Assembly: GCF_030867095.1 (NCBI RefSeq) | Contig: NC_081837.1 | Span: 15,890,501 to 15,954,500 of the forward strand | From: Alligator mississippiensis | Taxonomy: Eukaryota; Chordata; Crocodylia; Alligatoridae | Direction of reading: 5' to 3' | Length of the DNA: 64,000 nucleotides | Part shown: in pieces, positions 22,195 through 34,463 of the stretch | Numbering within the stretch: position 1 is the stretch's first letter | Layout: every line of letters begins with the position of its first letter | Made by a program: the position numbers and the translations under genes | The notes under the pieces: generated by a model | What the model was told of the DNA's origin: nothing | Database searches by the model: none | The model's input: only the letters and a program-made list of their open reading frames with translations

Positions 22195-22468
22195 ACTACC
22201 AGGAGTGACAAGGAATAACGGTCACAAGCTGGCGGAGGGTAGATTCAGGCTAGATATCAGGAGGCGCTACTTCACAGTCAGGGTGGCTACGATCTGGAAC
22301 CAACTTCCAAAAGAAGAAGCTCCTACCCTGGGGGTCTTTAAGAGGAGGCTAGATGAACACCTAGCCGGGGTTGTTTGACCCCAGTACTCTTTCCTGCCCA
22401 TGGCAAGGGGCTGGACTTGATGATCTGCTCGGGTCCCTTCCGACCCTACCAACTATGAAACTATGAAA
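22195..22468 (+). mobile_element. CR1 LINE 3' end fragment, plus strand
   Basis: About 270 bases match the last part of ORF2 and the 3' tail of CR1: the rlDIRrryFTVRVatiWNqLP-type segment at 22250-22310, then the tail ending with tandem tatgaaac units at 22455-22468. It lies in the same orientation as the preceding fragment, about 500 bases away, but is a separate, younger-looking insertion. Confidence 0.88.
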
Positions 22469-23699
22469 AACAGGGATGGGAGTGTGGGTTAAAGATTAAT
22501 AATGAATGCTCCAAAGGTGGGCACCAAGCAGAGCACACTGACCAGCACCCACTGGCCCTCAAATGAGATCAAAGAGCCAGTGAACACCATCACCCAGTGA
22601 CATTCTGCCCAAAGACATGCGCAGATGAGGGACTGCAAGAAAAGGAAGTAATTTTTTAAAATGAGCTCAAGAGATCCAAGGAAGGGGACCGGGCTTCCTG
22701 CTACAGAGGAAGGCAAAAAAACCCACAATCCAAATTCTGTGTTTCCTCCTCCTACAGATCAAAAAATAGAATAAACGTCTTAGCATTTTAAGGGAACTGA
22801 TTTTTCTGAGGTCATGTAATAAGTCCTCAGCAAAGGATCGATAAGCACAGACAGAGGCCAGGTACAGAAGTTACACTTATTGCACAGTGGGCACGCATAA
22901 AGCACTCTACAGTCGTTATCCAACAGAGGGTCAGGGCCACAGAGCGCTATAAAAATTGTGGCTCCTACTCCAGGATAACACTGGATGGATGTGGTATCAG
23001 ACTTCAGCACTGTAAGTTAGAGCACTGTAACAAACATCTGTACCAGTTCCCATCACAACTCTTAGTAGGTTGCATTCTGCCGACATCCCATGGAGCATTG
23101 CAGCACCCTGCTCACCTCCCTTTGTGGGGCGGAGACCTAGCCTAGGCAAAAGCTCATCTCCTCTCCCCGAGCACCAAGTTGACCCTGCCTCCAGGCTGTC
23201 ACTGGCAAGGGTCAGCAAAGCCCCTGTTTCTAACCGCCACCCTTGTTCCCCCTCACCCACCAGCCAGCTATAATCCACAGTCTGGTATTATCGCTCAGTG
23301 TGCAGATTCCATCTACCCCATCTGGGCGTTTGTAAAGATCGCAGCTTGTGATTAAGTGCTGTGCTTATTGTGGACACTGCATTCACACAAGGTTCTCTCC
23401 AAGATGTTCATCTTGTACAGTGTTGTTTTGAAACATCCATATCCAGATCTCAATCTGTTCAGCTAGATCCACACTTCTCTGGCAAGGTTGTGCTCCATGG
23501 GGGACTCGTTTGATGTTGGTATAACTGCTGTAGGAATAGATTTTCAGACCGGATTACTCTGAACGATCATTTTCATTCACCCCACCCCTTATCTCAATTT
23601 AGTGCAACAAAAAGGGCCACAGTACGCAGCCTGCTGCTCTCCACAAGCCCAGAAACCTGACAGCAGGAGAGTGGTTAGGGTCTATCTTCTGATGTCACT
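22469..23699. other. Non-coding DNA, no gene recognised
   Basis: Mixed composition. No repeat or exon identified. Confidence 0.35.
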
Positions 23700-24120
23700 T
23701 GGTCTAATGCCCTAGAGTGCAGGGAATACATCTGGGTGTGTGCAAGTTGTGCAGCCTGTTATGAGTCTCTGCACGCTGTTAAGTACAGTGTTGAGTTCTT
23801 TAGTTTCACAACTTCTGGACCATACAGGAACACAGTAATCTCCTGGGGTGTATACCATTGCAAGTGTGGTGGTTCTGAGTGCTTTAAAGTTGGCACACCA
23901 TGTCATGCTGGCTAAACATCTTAAGGCATTTACCCATGCTGACCTTCTGAATTTGATGTTTATAGGTGAGAGACCGGTTTAATGTGACTCCTTAGTAAGT
24001 TGGGGTATGCCGATAGGGAAGGATGTGGTTGCCTACTCTAATATTCAGCATGCTGTTGGCTTGATGATTGTGCACATGGGAGACTGATGATACTGATTTA
24101 TTGATGCTCCTCACTGACCT
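23700..24120 (-). pseudogene. Relic of a non-CR1 non-LTR reverse transcriptase
   Basis: On the minus strand a degraded RT C-terminal region can be traced. The segment near 24000 reads LPYRHTPTY, then a stop where TYLGV is expected, then GVTLNRSLTYKHQIQK. After a frameshift comes LRTTTLAMVYTPGDYCVPVW (23835-23895), SRSCETKELNTVLNSVQRLI and TGCT. This order (PTYLGV, LDR.LTY.., ..R.STLALVYS.AEYC.PVW.RS, LN...R.ITGC) is characteristic of the RT family often annotated as jockey-like in animals. It differs from CR1. It carries at least one stop and one frameshift and lacks the upstream catalytic region. Confidence 0.7.
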
Positions 24121-24700
24121 CATGCCTTTCAAACAAGCCTCCCCCAAAAACCCCCACACCACTGGCCTGGAATGAAGCACCAGGCAAGTATCCCCCCACT
24201 CTTGTTGGGGGCTTATTAATCTGTGTTATATTGAGTGGGGCCATAAATCTAGGTAATTGTCAACAGACTGCCCCATCCCTCAAGACTTGCTTTTCTCAGA
24301 CAGGCCAGTGAGTTTATTGGATCCACCTGACATAAACCCTAGCCCAAACAGATCCCAAAATACACTGAAAGCTTTTTTCAAACCCCACTAATAAGGTAAC
24401 CAACAGGCAAATCTACATGTTTTCGCTGGTGACCTTCCAGGTGCCATTTGACAGAGCAGCTATGAATGAGCACCACTGCAGGTAAGGTGCAGCAGGAAAC
24501 AGGAATTCTCTCTCGTAAACCCCCACTCCTCCCATGCCCTCCCTCCCTCTCCTCCCAGAGAACTGGAGAAGGCTCGTGTCTCTGGTCCCTGAAGCTTGGG
24601 TTTCCCAACCCTCCTGACTCCCACAGCAGGGAGATGTAACCCAGGCAACTGGGTTTTCCCAGCTGGGAGGTGGAACATGGGCGTTCTGTCATGGTCAGCA
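24121..24700. other. Non-coding DNA, no gene recognised
   Basis: May contain further unreadable remains of the neighbouring RT relic. No other feature identified. Confidence 0.3.
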
Positions 24701-25340
24701 CCAGATTGTGAGCAGCTGCACAGGTCCCTTGGTGTCTCCCTTGACTGCAGACTCCATATTACCGCAGAAGAGGCCTAGTAGTGCAGCCCAAAATGCTGAG
24801 TCCAGGATGGGCAACCAGACACCTGCAGAGCACCAGAGAAATGTGCATAGACCATGCCAGAGACCAGAGGACCAAAGAGGAGCATCTCTGTGTGGGACTG
24901 GAATGGACTGCTTGCACCTGCAGTGCTGCAACGCTTGAATGAGCTGTCCAGGCCTAGGAAAGCACTACAGAGGTTCAAGAATGAGGTCTACAGATGGCCA
25001 GCCACTCTCTGAGGGAGGTCGCATGAGCCACTTTGGAGCTGAGAGAGTTGCAGTACCAGGATATGAAGTTTATGCACATGGTCAATGACTGCATGGGATC
25101 CAGCTATGACACCCCTGAGTGGCATCAGTGGGGAGACCGCTGCCCTCCCAGGCCAGAGTGGTGGGCAGTCTGCCACCATGGAGAGCCCTGCTCCAGGGAC
25201 ACCTACCTAGGGCAACATGCACGAGAGTCTCGTGGGGGGGAAGGGGGGAAAGGGCATGGGTGGTGGACATGGGGGACTGCTCCATGCCGCACATTGATTG
25301 GAGCAGGAAGACCCTGGAATAGGAGATATGGCACTTGAAA
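24700..25340 (+). pseudogene. Possible Myb/SANT-like relic in a GC-rich block
   Basis: Plus-strand frames give LNELSRPRKALQRFKNEVYRW (24937-25000), then, after a frame change, ELRELQYQDMKFMHMVNDCM (25036-25095). The layout (a basic segment, then K.LR.QY.DMKFM) resembles the Myb/SANT-like DNA-binding modules found in many sauropsid transposon-derived genes. I infer this from pattern only. The frame is broken by stops and shifts, and no start is evident. It could equally be another repeat. Confidence 0.3.
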
Positions 25341-26600
25341 ACCTCTGACTCATGGTCCGAGGAGCCAGGAAGGCATCCAGCAGGGCCCACTCTGGGAAGC
25401 AGTAGTGCAGGAGGGGAGGGGGACAAGGCTGCCCAAGATACTATGCCAGGGCCTGCATTGACTCAGCCCACCTTCCAGGGCCAACTCACTATGCCTGCCT
25501 GCTGGCAGTCACTGGCATAGGCACAGAGTCCCAAAGAGAGCAGGGGTAGGGGCGTCACACCAGCCCAGGCCACTGCAGGCCCAGGTCCAGCTGCAGGGAA
25601 TGGCAGCCCCCTTAGCTCTGGTCCAAGTTTCGGAGCAGGCAACGTTCCACAGTATTTCTTTATCATGCACATTAAAAGTTCGACAGCTGCAACATTTAAT
25701 TAAACTGAGGGGCAGCAGTTTCACATGCAGCCCAAAGTTTTGTGTTTAAGTTGAGCCCCCCACTACAGCTGCCTCCCCCCCCACCCCACAACATCATAAC
25801 TGCCCTGCAGGCAGGGTCTTTCCCCAATCTCTCAATGTTAGCTGAGAAGAAGGTCCCAAGTCCCAGAGTGGGCAATGCTGCACAGGTTTTGTTTAATAAG
25901 CGCACTAACAGTTTGGCAACTTCAACATTAGATTACAATGAGGCATGTCTCTTCCTCATGCTTCATTCCCCTGCACCCCGATGTTGCCCCTGGAGGTGTT
26001 GGGGAGGGACAGTGCCTGAGCAGCCTTGGTTGTGGGCAGCAGTGTCCGTGATGCATGGCCAGAGGAGCCCAGGGCAGGAGACCCATGGTCTGGTGCCAGG
26101 GTGGGGGCATTCAAAGCTCTCAAGCCCTACTTATCCAAGGAGGGCTCCAAATCCATGCAGGTGATTAGGCAGTTGGCCAGAGCTTCACAGTTCTGGACAG
26201 CCTGCCACAGTGCAGGGCCAGGACTGCACACATTGGCAGGTGGCTCACCCTCTCCTCCATCCCTGCACCACATGTGCGTGAGGTGCCAGGCCTGGTCCAT
26301 AATTGAAAAAGTCCTTCCAGTGGTCCAGCCACTCCCCACAGGGCCCCATGAGACAGGAGGCAGGGCAGGAGAGGGTAGGCCAGTGGTGCGGGGATGGCAA
26401 ATGACATGGCTGATGATGATATTGCAGACCCTGGAAGTGTAGCACCTTCTCTCCATCACCCCAGAGAATGTGGAGTTGCACAAGAGGTGGATATCACCAT
26501 TACTGGCTTCATGGAAGTGGATGGCCCAGTCATGCCCCGATGCCTGGATTCTGTGCGTGTCTGCATGTGTGTGTGATGGACGCCTGAGTTCCATGCTTGT
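25341..26600. other. GC-rich block of unclear origin
   Basis: Composition differs from the surroundings. Open frames of 138-155 codons exist on both strands (plus 26026-26442, minus 26127-26594), but I recognise no domain and the overlap of frames argues against real coding. It is probably a continuation of the degraded element before it. A TG-rich tract follows at about 26555-26690. Confidence 0.3.
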
Positions 26601-27774
26601 GAGTGTCTACATATGTGTGTGTATCTACGTGTGTCTGTGTGACTGTCCAGGACACCTGGAGTGCGTGTGTGCGTGCGTCCGTCTGTCCAGGTGGGCAGTC
26701 GTGATGTCCCCACCAGCCAACCAGGGGCAGTTCGGCCATTCAGCTCCACTTGGGAGTGTTTAGCAGCCCAGGGTGCCTGCAGGGCAACTGGGAAGTATGT
26801 GAGAGCCCCGCTGCCTGCTGTGCTCGGGCCATGCAGGCAGGTTCAGAAATCCCCCTCACCTCCCAAGGCCTAACATGTGTTCTGCTTCTGCCCAAACTAA
26901 ACAGGGCGCTTAGGGTAAAGCCTGAAAGTTAGGCCAGCCAAGTTCTTTGAGTAGATGTGATATCTTTTATTAGACGAAACTGAGTAGATAGATATCACGC
27001 CTGCTCAAAGAACCTTGTCTGCCTATGTCCTTAGACCAACATGGCTACAACCAAAAACCCAGCAGCTTGAAAGTTGGAGCACTTTCACCACTGGCTTCTT
27101 GAACATCTGTACCTGCCCACAGTGACTTATAGGCTAATGACCTATCTACAAGATCACGTTGCTTCCCATTGAAACCTCGGGATTACAGCAGATTGAGTGA
27201 GAGCAGGCTGTGGTTTGCCATTCAGCTTCGTTCCATGAACTGATACTTACACAAGAGGAGAATATCAGAGATCTCTCAGGTGAGCTACCTGCCTGTTTTA
27301 CCTGCTACTGCAACAGCATTTTGGCCTTTACAAAGCAATTCATTTCATGGTTTCCTGTCAGCACTTCTAAACTCTAGACTTTCTGCTGGGAGTCGACAGC
27401 ACCAATCTAACCCTGTTTTGTAACAAATAAAAACTGTTCCCATTTAATGGCTCTTAAGAGGACTGTGTGAAATGAGGTGAAAGGTTTTGGTCCAGTTGAT
27501 TAGGGTATCATAAATATAATGATCACTGGCACTGGCTGAAGTTTCAGTAGAAAGATCAAGGGCTGAATGGGCATTGAGACTAAGTTAACCTTTCTTCTCA
27601 GGAGATGATGACTGTGGGTCAGGCCTGCAGCATATCAGCAAACTGTTATGTGGGAAGCACTGTTGAAACTCGTGCTGTGCCTGCTTGGCAGATAAATAAA
27701 GAATTTCAGTCTCCAAGGCAGTCAGGTCAGCAATAAATTTATATTAAGAAAATACCTGTGTGATTTGCTAATAA
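26601..27774. other. Non-coding DNA with one old repeat tail
   Basis: A familiar reptile repeat end occupies about 26935-27060 (core cttttattagacgaaact, ending with accaacatggctacaacc). The rest shows nothing recognisable. Confidence 0.45.
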
Positions 27775-27892
27775 GATTGCAAGTTCCTCAGGGCAGGGAC
27801 TGTTTCTTTCAGTGCATTTGTACAGTGCTCAGCACAATAGCATCCTAGTCCTGACTGGGGCTGGTGAGTGCTATTACAGTACAAATAAAAGC
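27775..27892 (+). repeat. Ancient amniote interspersed repeat
   Basis: Core reads cctcagggcagggactgt, then tgtacagtgctcagcacaat and an acaaataaaa tail. The same family appears inverted at 35925-36050 and 40800-40935. Class uncertain (an old LINE 3' end or SINE). Confidence 0.65.
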
Positions 27893-28074
27893 AAAACGGT
27901 TCCATTGACTTTCTGTGTAAAGTGGAATACAGAGTACAAGAGTCCTCCTCCTAAGTGATGCTGTTGTATATGGATGTCACCCCTTGTCCGTGCATCCCCA
28001 TCACCTCCCTTGGCAAACAAGATATTTTGCATGCTTACTTTCCCCTCCAAAATTATTCACCAGAGGCCCAGGCA

Positions 28075-28745
28075 GCAGAGGCGTAACTGGTGAGTTGTGA
28101 GTCCTGGGTGATGGCAGTGCACAGCACAGGAGCAACAGCCAGAAATCTGCTGCTACTAGGGGAGATGTCATCCCCCTTTTTCGCCACCATGGGTGCATCC
28201 AGGCAAATGCAGATGTGTGGTATGTGGCACTGCAGGCCCCTCTGCGGCAGCACACACTGCACCTGCAGGCATTCCCCATGCTGCTAATTTGCAGTGTGTG
28301 GGGGATGCAGGGGGGTTGATACTGGGTGATGCTGGTATCAAAAAAAATTGTGCCTTAAGAAAGTGGGGCAGCGCATGTGATGGCAGCATGTGTCATTGGA
28401 AACCAGAGCCTGGCCAGCTGAAGCCACACTCAGGACCCCAAGTAAGGATGCTAGGGCCAGCCCAGGTGCTAGGCCCAGCCTCCCCTACCCCACCTAGAGC
28501 AATGTGCCACAAGCCAGTGTGCACGTGCATGGGCATTTCCCAGGGACAAGCAGTAGCAGCACATATTGTGCCCCATGAGTGGTGAGTGGCCATTTAAAAC
28601 ACTGATTTTCAGCAGCAAAAAAGAAGGTAACATCTCTCCCCACAGCAGCACTGCTCTGGCTGCTATTCCTGCACTATGTGCTGCCACTGCTGCTCTACCC
28701 TCCCTGCTGCTGGAGCCTGAGTCAATGCAGGGAAGATGCAAGGTG
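28075..28745. repeat. Interspersed repeat, copy 1 (with inverted arms)
   Basis: Arms at about 28115-28181 and 28616-28686 are imperfect reverse complements. The central part (from gtggtatgtggcactgcagg at about 28218 to the ctcccctaccccacct run near 28490) matches copy 2 at 52690-53010 in the same order. This is a non-coding fold-back element. Class unknown. Confidence 0.65.
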
Positions 28746-30264
28746 AAGAAATGGAAGAAGAGGCAGGATGAGGCACCCCAAGCTCCATTTCAGCACTTCC
28801 CTCTCAAGCAACACCCAGCACTCATGCCCTGCTTGCCCATCCATTGTTACTCTACTGCCAAGCAGCAAAAAAGTTTTGGCAATTTAAAAGCACCTGAGTG
28901 GCTTTGAGGCCAACACACTTCGGGAACTCAAAGGGATTCTGTTGCTTGGATGCTTTTTAAAATCATCCCTTAATCTCTCTTAACATCAGTTTGCCTGCCT
29001 ACCTCTATATTTGAGCTAAAGTTTACCTACCTCTGAAGAGCACTTCAAGTTTCAATTAGCTAATGTTTACAAAGCAGTGCTAAAGTTGTGTTAAATATTA
29101 TCATCTAGCATCTTTGTAGTAACAAGAAACAGGGTGGGCACAGTTACAATGTTAAGGAAATCAGGTCCTCTTCACTAAAGCCATTTCCAGAGAGACCTCC
29201 TAAACTTTGCTATTTCCAAGTATCAAAATGTCCTCAATGTCTTTGCCACCTCCTCCTTTCAGTTGCACAGGCTGAAAGGCAAAATCTTCCCCGTAGGCTA
29301 GGGTCCCATGGAAGTGGTCTATTTGGGACAGAATTTAGGTCCAGCATTGTGCTGAATACAAAAGGGGCCATGCTGCTACTTTTGTGTTTGTACAGAGAGT
29401 GAATTTCTAACAGCTTCAGGAGGTCCTGCTTTCTCTGCCCGCTCTCCATCATAATTAGCCACATCAAAGTAGTGATCCGTCATCTGAAATGGCAAGATGC
29501 CTAATATTCAAATTAGAAAGAGGCAAGCCCCAAGCGAACAAAAATCAAGAACATGAAGGCAAACGTGAAAAGGGAGATTGAGAGTCTGTCTGAGAACCCC
29601 AAGGAAGCTGAGAGTGATGGAAAAATCTACAAGCAAAGAGGAAAAGGGAATCATCCCTCCAATTAGAGTCCCTAGGGATGATAATTTTGTCGATGCTAGT
29701 ATTAATCAAGGAAAAGAAATCAGACAACTCAGTGAGACAAGAAAAACTTCACCAAGAAGAGAGGGATAGGGAAGGAGTCCTCAAGTGAGGGGTTATGAAG
29801 GAAAAGGCATACACCAGGAAGAAAGGGAACAATGGCTGGAAATTTAACTGCAAGGTACTTGAAGGAAATAAAACGGTCTTCCATCCAAGTACCATGAGTG
29901 CTGTATGGGCAAGATTATACTGAGCCCTCTCTCCTTGACATACATTGCAGGCTCTATTCCAAATGAAGTAACCTACTAGAGTATATGAGCACAATCAGTT
30001 TTTAAGGCTGCCCTAACCTATCATTGCTATTGACACAACAATCAACAGAGCTGAATTTCCTGAATTGCAGCCACATATGCCTAAACTCTTCCTTCAATCT
30101 GGGTCACAAATCTTGAGTGCAGGCATGCACAAGACACGTGTTCTGTGGCATATCAAAGTTAATGGAAAGACTCTCATTGACTTCTATGTACCTTGGATAA
30201 GCTCTTAGGTCTCCCGTCTTACTCTGAAGAAGAACACAAGCATTCTCCCCACCTTGTGTACCCA
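28746..30264. other. AT-rich non-coding DNA, no gene recognised
   Basis: No known repeat or exon identified. Confidence 0.35.
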
Positions 30265-30400
30265 CATACAGGCACAGACAAAAATTTAGCTCACACTGAT
30301 CTGCCCAAGGCTACAGGTGGTATCAGTGTCAGAAACAGGGTTAAAACTCCAAGGGTTCTTGGCTGCCAATCTGATGCTCAAAGTACTAGACCACACCTCT
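30265..30400 (-). repeat. MIR remnant, minus strand
   Basis: Reverse MIR core: gatctgcccaaggctacagg, then gaaacagggttaaaactcc, then caaagtactagaccacacct. Confidence 0.7.
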
Positions 30401-31074
30401 AATTATAAAATAATTGCCTGATTTTCTCTTTGAAATCAAAGCTGTTTACAATTATATGAGAGAGAGAAAAAAAACTATCACTTGGACTGGTTCTGTTTAA
30501 AAGCACTTGTACTTTTGTATGTTGGATTTCAGTTTAAAACAATCATCTTTGTTCCCTTCTTAAGGAATCCCATTTATTCCTTCATTTCCCATCCAGTTCA
30601 CCATTGGGATTTCCTGTCCTCTTCAGATTTCTACACAGGAGTTTATATCAGCAAAAGCTCAGACAATCCTCCCTACATTTCACACTGAGCCCAGTACACG
30701 CTAACCCGGAATTTTTAATGGAAATTTAGAGAGGAGCAATTTGTAGGGAAGAACAATTCATGCATGAGCAGGACAGGACTGTTTAATAAAATTCACAGTT
30801 ATGAACGCTGCAGCCTCACAGCTGGGACCCTTTTAGTGCTTTCCTATCAGGCACTCTGAAAAGGATAGGTACCCACCAAAGTAAATTAGAGATTACCTTT
30901 TGAGTCACCAGCCAGAAGGATCACATTAAGCTGATTCCTTTCATCCAGTGGAAGAAACTTTGGTGGTCTATTTTAACCCCTAAATCGATAGAAGAAATGC
31001 TAGCATAACCCAAACTGTTGCTGTTATATTTGCCATGCATGTTTGTCATGACCATTTAGCAGCCTGGGCACAAA
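30401..31074. other. AT-rich non-coding DNA, nothing recognised
   Basis: No exon or repeat family identified. Confidence 0.3.
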
Positions 31075-31510
31075 GGATAACATTTTCAAAGGCACTTAAG
31101 GGATTTAGAAGGTTATGCCTCTTAAAAAGTGACTTCAGGTGTCTTTATATCTCTTTTCTGGCAACTGAGAACCATGTCCCTGCCACATCATCCTACTCCC
31201 AATGCACTCAACCCAGAAATGGATGGGCTACCCGCACTGCTGCTCTCAGTCTTACCACAGACAGAGACCTTAAGTTTGGTAGTGTAGTGGATGCCCACAG
31301 CATAGCTTTGCTGTGTCATTTCAGGTGTTTAGTGAATCCAGAAAGGGTGTGGACATGCAGGGGTTTGCTTCTCAGTGGTGCTCTCCAGAGAGCAGAGGAA
31401 TCAGTATAGGTGTGCCTTTAGATGCCAAGGAGCTTAAGCCCCAATGAATGACTTAAGGGCCTAAAGAACCTTTGAAAATGAGATGTAGGTTCCTAAAACA
31501 CTTAGGCCCC
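31075..31510. repeat. Old inverted-repeat element (cattttcaaaggc core)
   Basis: The left part cattttcaaaggcacttaag and the right part cctttgaaaatgag with taagggcc are imperfect reverse complements. This paired cttaagg/caaagg design is a familiar old tetrapod repeat. The 124-codon frame at 31035-31409 passes through it and is judged accidental. Confidence 0.55.
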
Positions 31511-32129
31511 TTTGCTCAATTACTTTACTAATGCATAATATAGTAGTCAGCAGGATTTTTGCAAGTTAATTGAGTGATACAATTATAAAACACCACAACA
31601 ATAGGCATGTCAGGAAGGTTAGCATCTAACCTAGGGATAATAGATATAGCGCCAAATTGAAAATAAAATTGAGATCAATCTAGATCTATTTTTATTTGGA
31701 TCTACACTTGGCAGAAAAACATTGATTATGAAAAATGTGAAGTATTGTACTTTAGACATAATCAATAAACACAAGTGGAATATATGCCACTAATCTAGAG
31801 CAATAAGACTTTCAGCTGGGGGCCCAGATGACTCCTGGACTGATCATTAATTCTGTTTCTGAGCAGAGTTATTCTGAAACTGAAGATACACCTGTATGAC
31901 TACAAGGGTGAAATAGCCTTTCCAATGTGTTTGGTCAACTGTCTATTCCCCATTTATCATAACTAGGTAGCAGAAGCCAGAACAAAGGCCATCAGCTCCT
32001 GTTGAAATCAAGGGGTTTATACATGTGCTTAAAGATAGGTGGATACTTAAGTTCTTTGCTGAACTGGGCCTAAGTTATTATCAGAATCACTCACCATCTC
32101 CAAAGAGTTCAACAGGAGTGCATTTCGTA
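31511..32129. other. AT-rich non-coding DNA, no gene recognised
   Basis: Includes a small imperfect palindrome of gatct/agatc motifs near 31670-31710. Nothing else recognised. Confidence 0.35.
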
Positions 32130-32285
32130 TACAATCTTTGAATTAATAAATTAAGCCTGACTGGAACACCACTGAAGTCACCTGGGTAACTACAGGGATG
32201 AATTTGGTCTAGTTCCTATTGAAGTCAAAAGGTATCTTTCCGTTGACTTCAAGGGGCCTTGGATCAGGTCCTTGATGTTTAAGGG
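32130..32285. repeat. Old amniote repeat (gttgacttcaaggggcc core)
   Basis: Contains cactgaagtcacctgggtaa and ttgacttcaaggggccttgg, then atcaggtccttg. Related fragments are near 34745-34870, 37800-37895, 45525-45620 and 51555-51770. Confidence 0.6.
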
Positions 32286-33389
32286 AATGTAGATTAGTCT
32301 GAATTACAGTCAACCTTTACATTTTGATGGCAATGTGCATTGCTCATGATTAGCATGAAAATGATTCAAATTAGAAATAGCAGATGCTATGATCTTAGGT
32401 AAGCTAAGGAAGCCGTCTTTAGCTAGGGAATCCAGTCAAGGCCTATCATTAACAAGAGAAGCTAAAGCTGGTGTGACATTTAAGAGTACATCTTTATTAG
32501 ATACTAGAAGCAGCGCTAATATATTATTCCTAATGTTCTACAGTTAAAGCCTGCAAGAATCAAGAAATACAAATTCCAAGTGCTGTATTAACTCAGCTGC
32601 GTTGCACTTTTTATGTTTTATATTACTTACTTTTCTTTTTTAAAAGAGAGTATATTAAGCTACATCATTAACCAGAAAAGTCAAGAATAGAAAATATTAT
32701 ATATTTCAGAGCAGTGCAGCTGAGCTAATGAAGCTCCTGGAACTTTAAAGTTCACTTCCCCTATGGAAATTGACTATAAAAAGAGCTTTGTGTGGTTACA
32801 TTTTTATTATCTCTCAGTGAGTCCATATCCAATGCATTCATTTGATAAGTAAAAAGCTGTTTTTGATTCTTATTGCCAACTCTATAAACACAACCTGAAC
32901 CTGTTCCTTCTCTTGACTCACCACAGGAATTAAGGTATTTTAGGTAGGTTCAGTTTGGAACTCAGTGGCACCTGAGCAGCCTCATCATCTTTAGTGATGT
33001 AGCAGCATAGATGAGTGGAAGACACACGTGAGTGGATCACATGTTTGATGAGCTACAGGATGGGGAAAAATCCAGCTTGCTCCCTCAGAGCTGTGTCGGC
33101 TCTGTAAATGCTTATTTTTATCTCTAAATTCAGCCCATTTGATGATGAATATGCCCAAGAAGCAAACTCACAATGTAAGACATTGTATGCAGTCCTGTGT
33201 TCAGGGTAGCATTGCACATTAAAGTTACCATGTCCTGATTTTTGTTGAAAATTATAGTGGCATAAGCTAGGAGTAATTTAATCAATCTCAGTTAGACTTA
33301 AGGATGCTGAGAACCTCTGCAATATCAAGCAACCTGTGTCTCATCTTGGACATTTCCAGTTAGGGTTCACATTTGATAATCTAGTTTTA
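32286..33389. other. AT-rich unique-looking DNA; possible conserved non-coding elements
   Basis: No gene. Segments 32330-32400 and 32480-32840 have the AT-rich, TAAT/ATTA-containing, low-repeat character of conserved developmental non-coding elements. This is only an impression; conservation cannot be tested here. Confidence 0.3.
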
Positions 33390-33535
33390 AACAATGTACG
33401 CCTCTATTTTCCCATCTGTTAAATGGCATTAATAGCTCCTCTCTTGCTTTAAGGGGCTATTGCAAGGTTAAATTCATGAGCACCTGTAAAACATGTATTG
33501 AAGGATTCTTAGGTGGAAGTTCAAAGTATTATGTA
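33390..33535 (+). repeat. MIR remnant, plus strand
   Basis: Core tattttcccatctgttaaat is followed by a ggctattgcaaggttaaatt segment and a tail near 33530. Confidence 0.75.
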
Positions 33536-34288
33536 CAAATACCTTCAGCTGAAATAGATTTGTGTGCCAGGCTAAGAAACAAATGAAAGCATAAGTCATT
33601 CTACAGAAAATTAATATACGTGAATAATTTAATTGACTCCAGTGGAATTATTTAACATACGTTCAAGTGCTTTGCAGAATCAGAGCCTAAAACAGCATAC
33701 AACATACAATAATGTGTGTGAAAGGTCTTAAACACTTGAAATCCTTCAAGGACAACTTGTGTTTATTACACAGAAAATAGCCCTTATAAAAGGTCAGTAG
33801 TAGAAATGCCATTCATGCACAATGCACTTTTCTTTAAGTGCGAACGCTCAGACTTTCTACGTCACTGGATGCAGTAGCTATTTTTTCAGTAATTCATAAC
33901 GTTAATCTTATGCAGTCAGGATTTTTCCTAATAGAGGCTATGGATATAACCTTCAGTGAGGACTGTTTGCATGCTAAGTACAGGTTTCAAAGTTCTGCAG
34001 TATACAAGTTATCTGTGTGGTGGGGGAAAGCATGACAATCATTTACTTTAAAATGAGGAGAGTATATTTATTTCCTTCCTGAAAAACTCAGATAGTGCTT
34101 GGGGATTTTGTTACATTTTTACACATACATCCAAACACATAAGGACACACACAAGCAAATATGCATTTTTAGATATAGAACAAACATGGATAATTTCACA
34201 GCAAAAGGTTATTTTGGGAGGATTGGGTGAATGCAAATACACTGGAAACTTCCTTTGCAGTTTTAACCCTGTCTGTTATAATCTAAGT
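33536..34288. other. AT-rich non-coding DNA, no gene recognised
   Basis: Nothing recognisable. Confidence 0.3.
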
Positions 34289-34463
34289 CAATGGTTCTCA
34301 GCCTTTTTTATATTGAATTAATTTGTGCCAGACATCAGACTGGCCTGACTAACAACCTCTCTCAATGCTGGTTAGCAAACTGAGACTCCACTCTCATTTA
34401 GCAGTATGAAACAACATAGATGATATGACTCTCTCCTTACCAACAGTGGGTTAAGAACTCCTG
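34289..34463. mobile_element. Old hAT-like element, decayed duplication
   Basis: The ends CAATGGTTCTCAGCC and GGGTTAAGAACTCCTG are imperfect inverted repeats of the CAGTGGTTCTCAA type. Flanks ATCTAAGT and ATCTACCA share 5 of 8 positions, as expected of a decayed 8-base duplication. Confidence 0.6.

Noticed and set aside
26127..26594. A 155-codon minus-strand open frame as a gene
   Set aside because: No domain recognised, and overlapping frames in other phases; kept only as part of an unresolved block.
31035..31409. A 124-codon open frame
   Set aside because: It passes through an old inverted-repeat element and has no recognisable domain.
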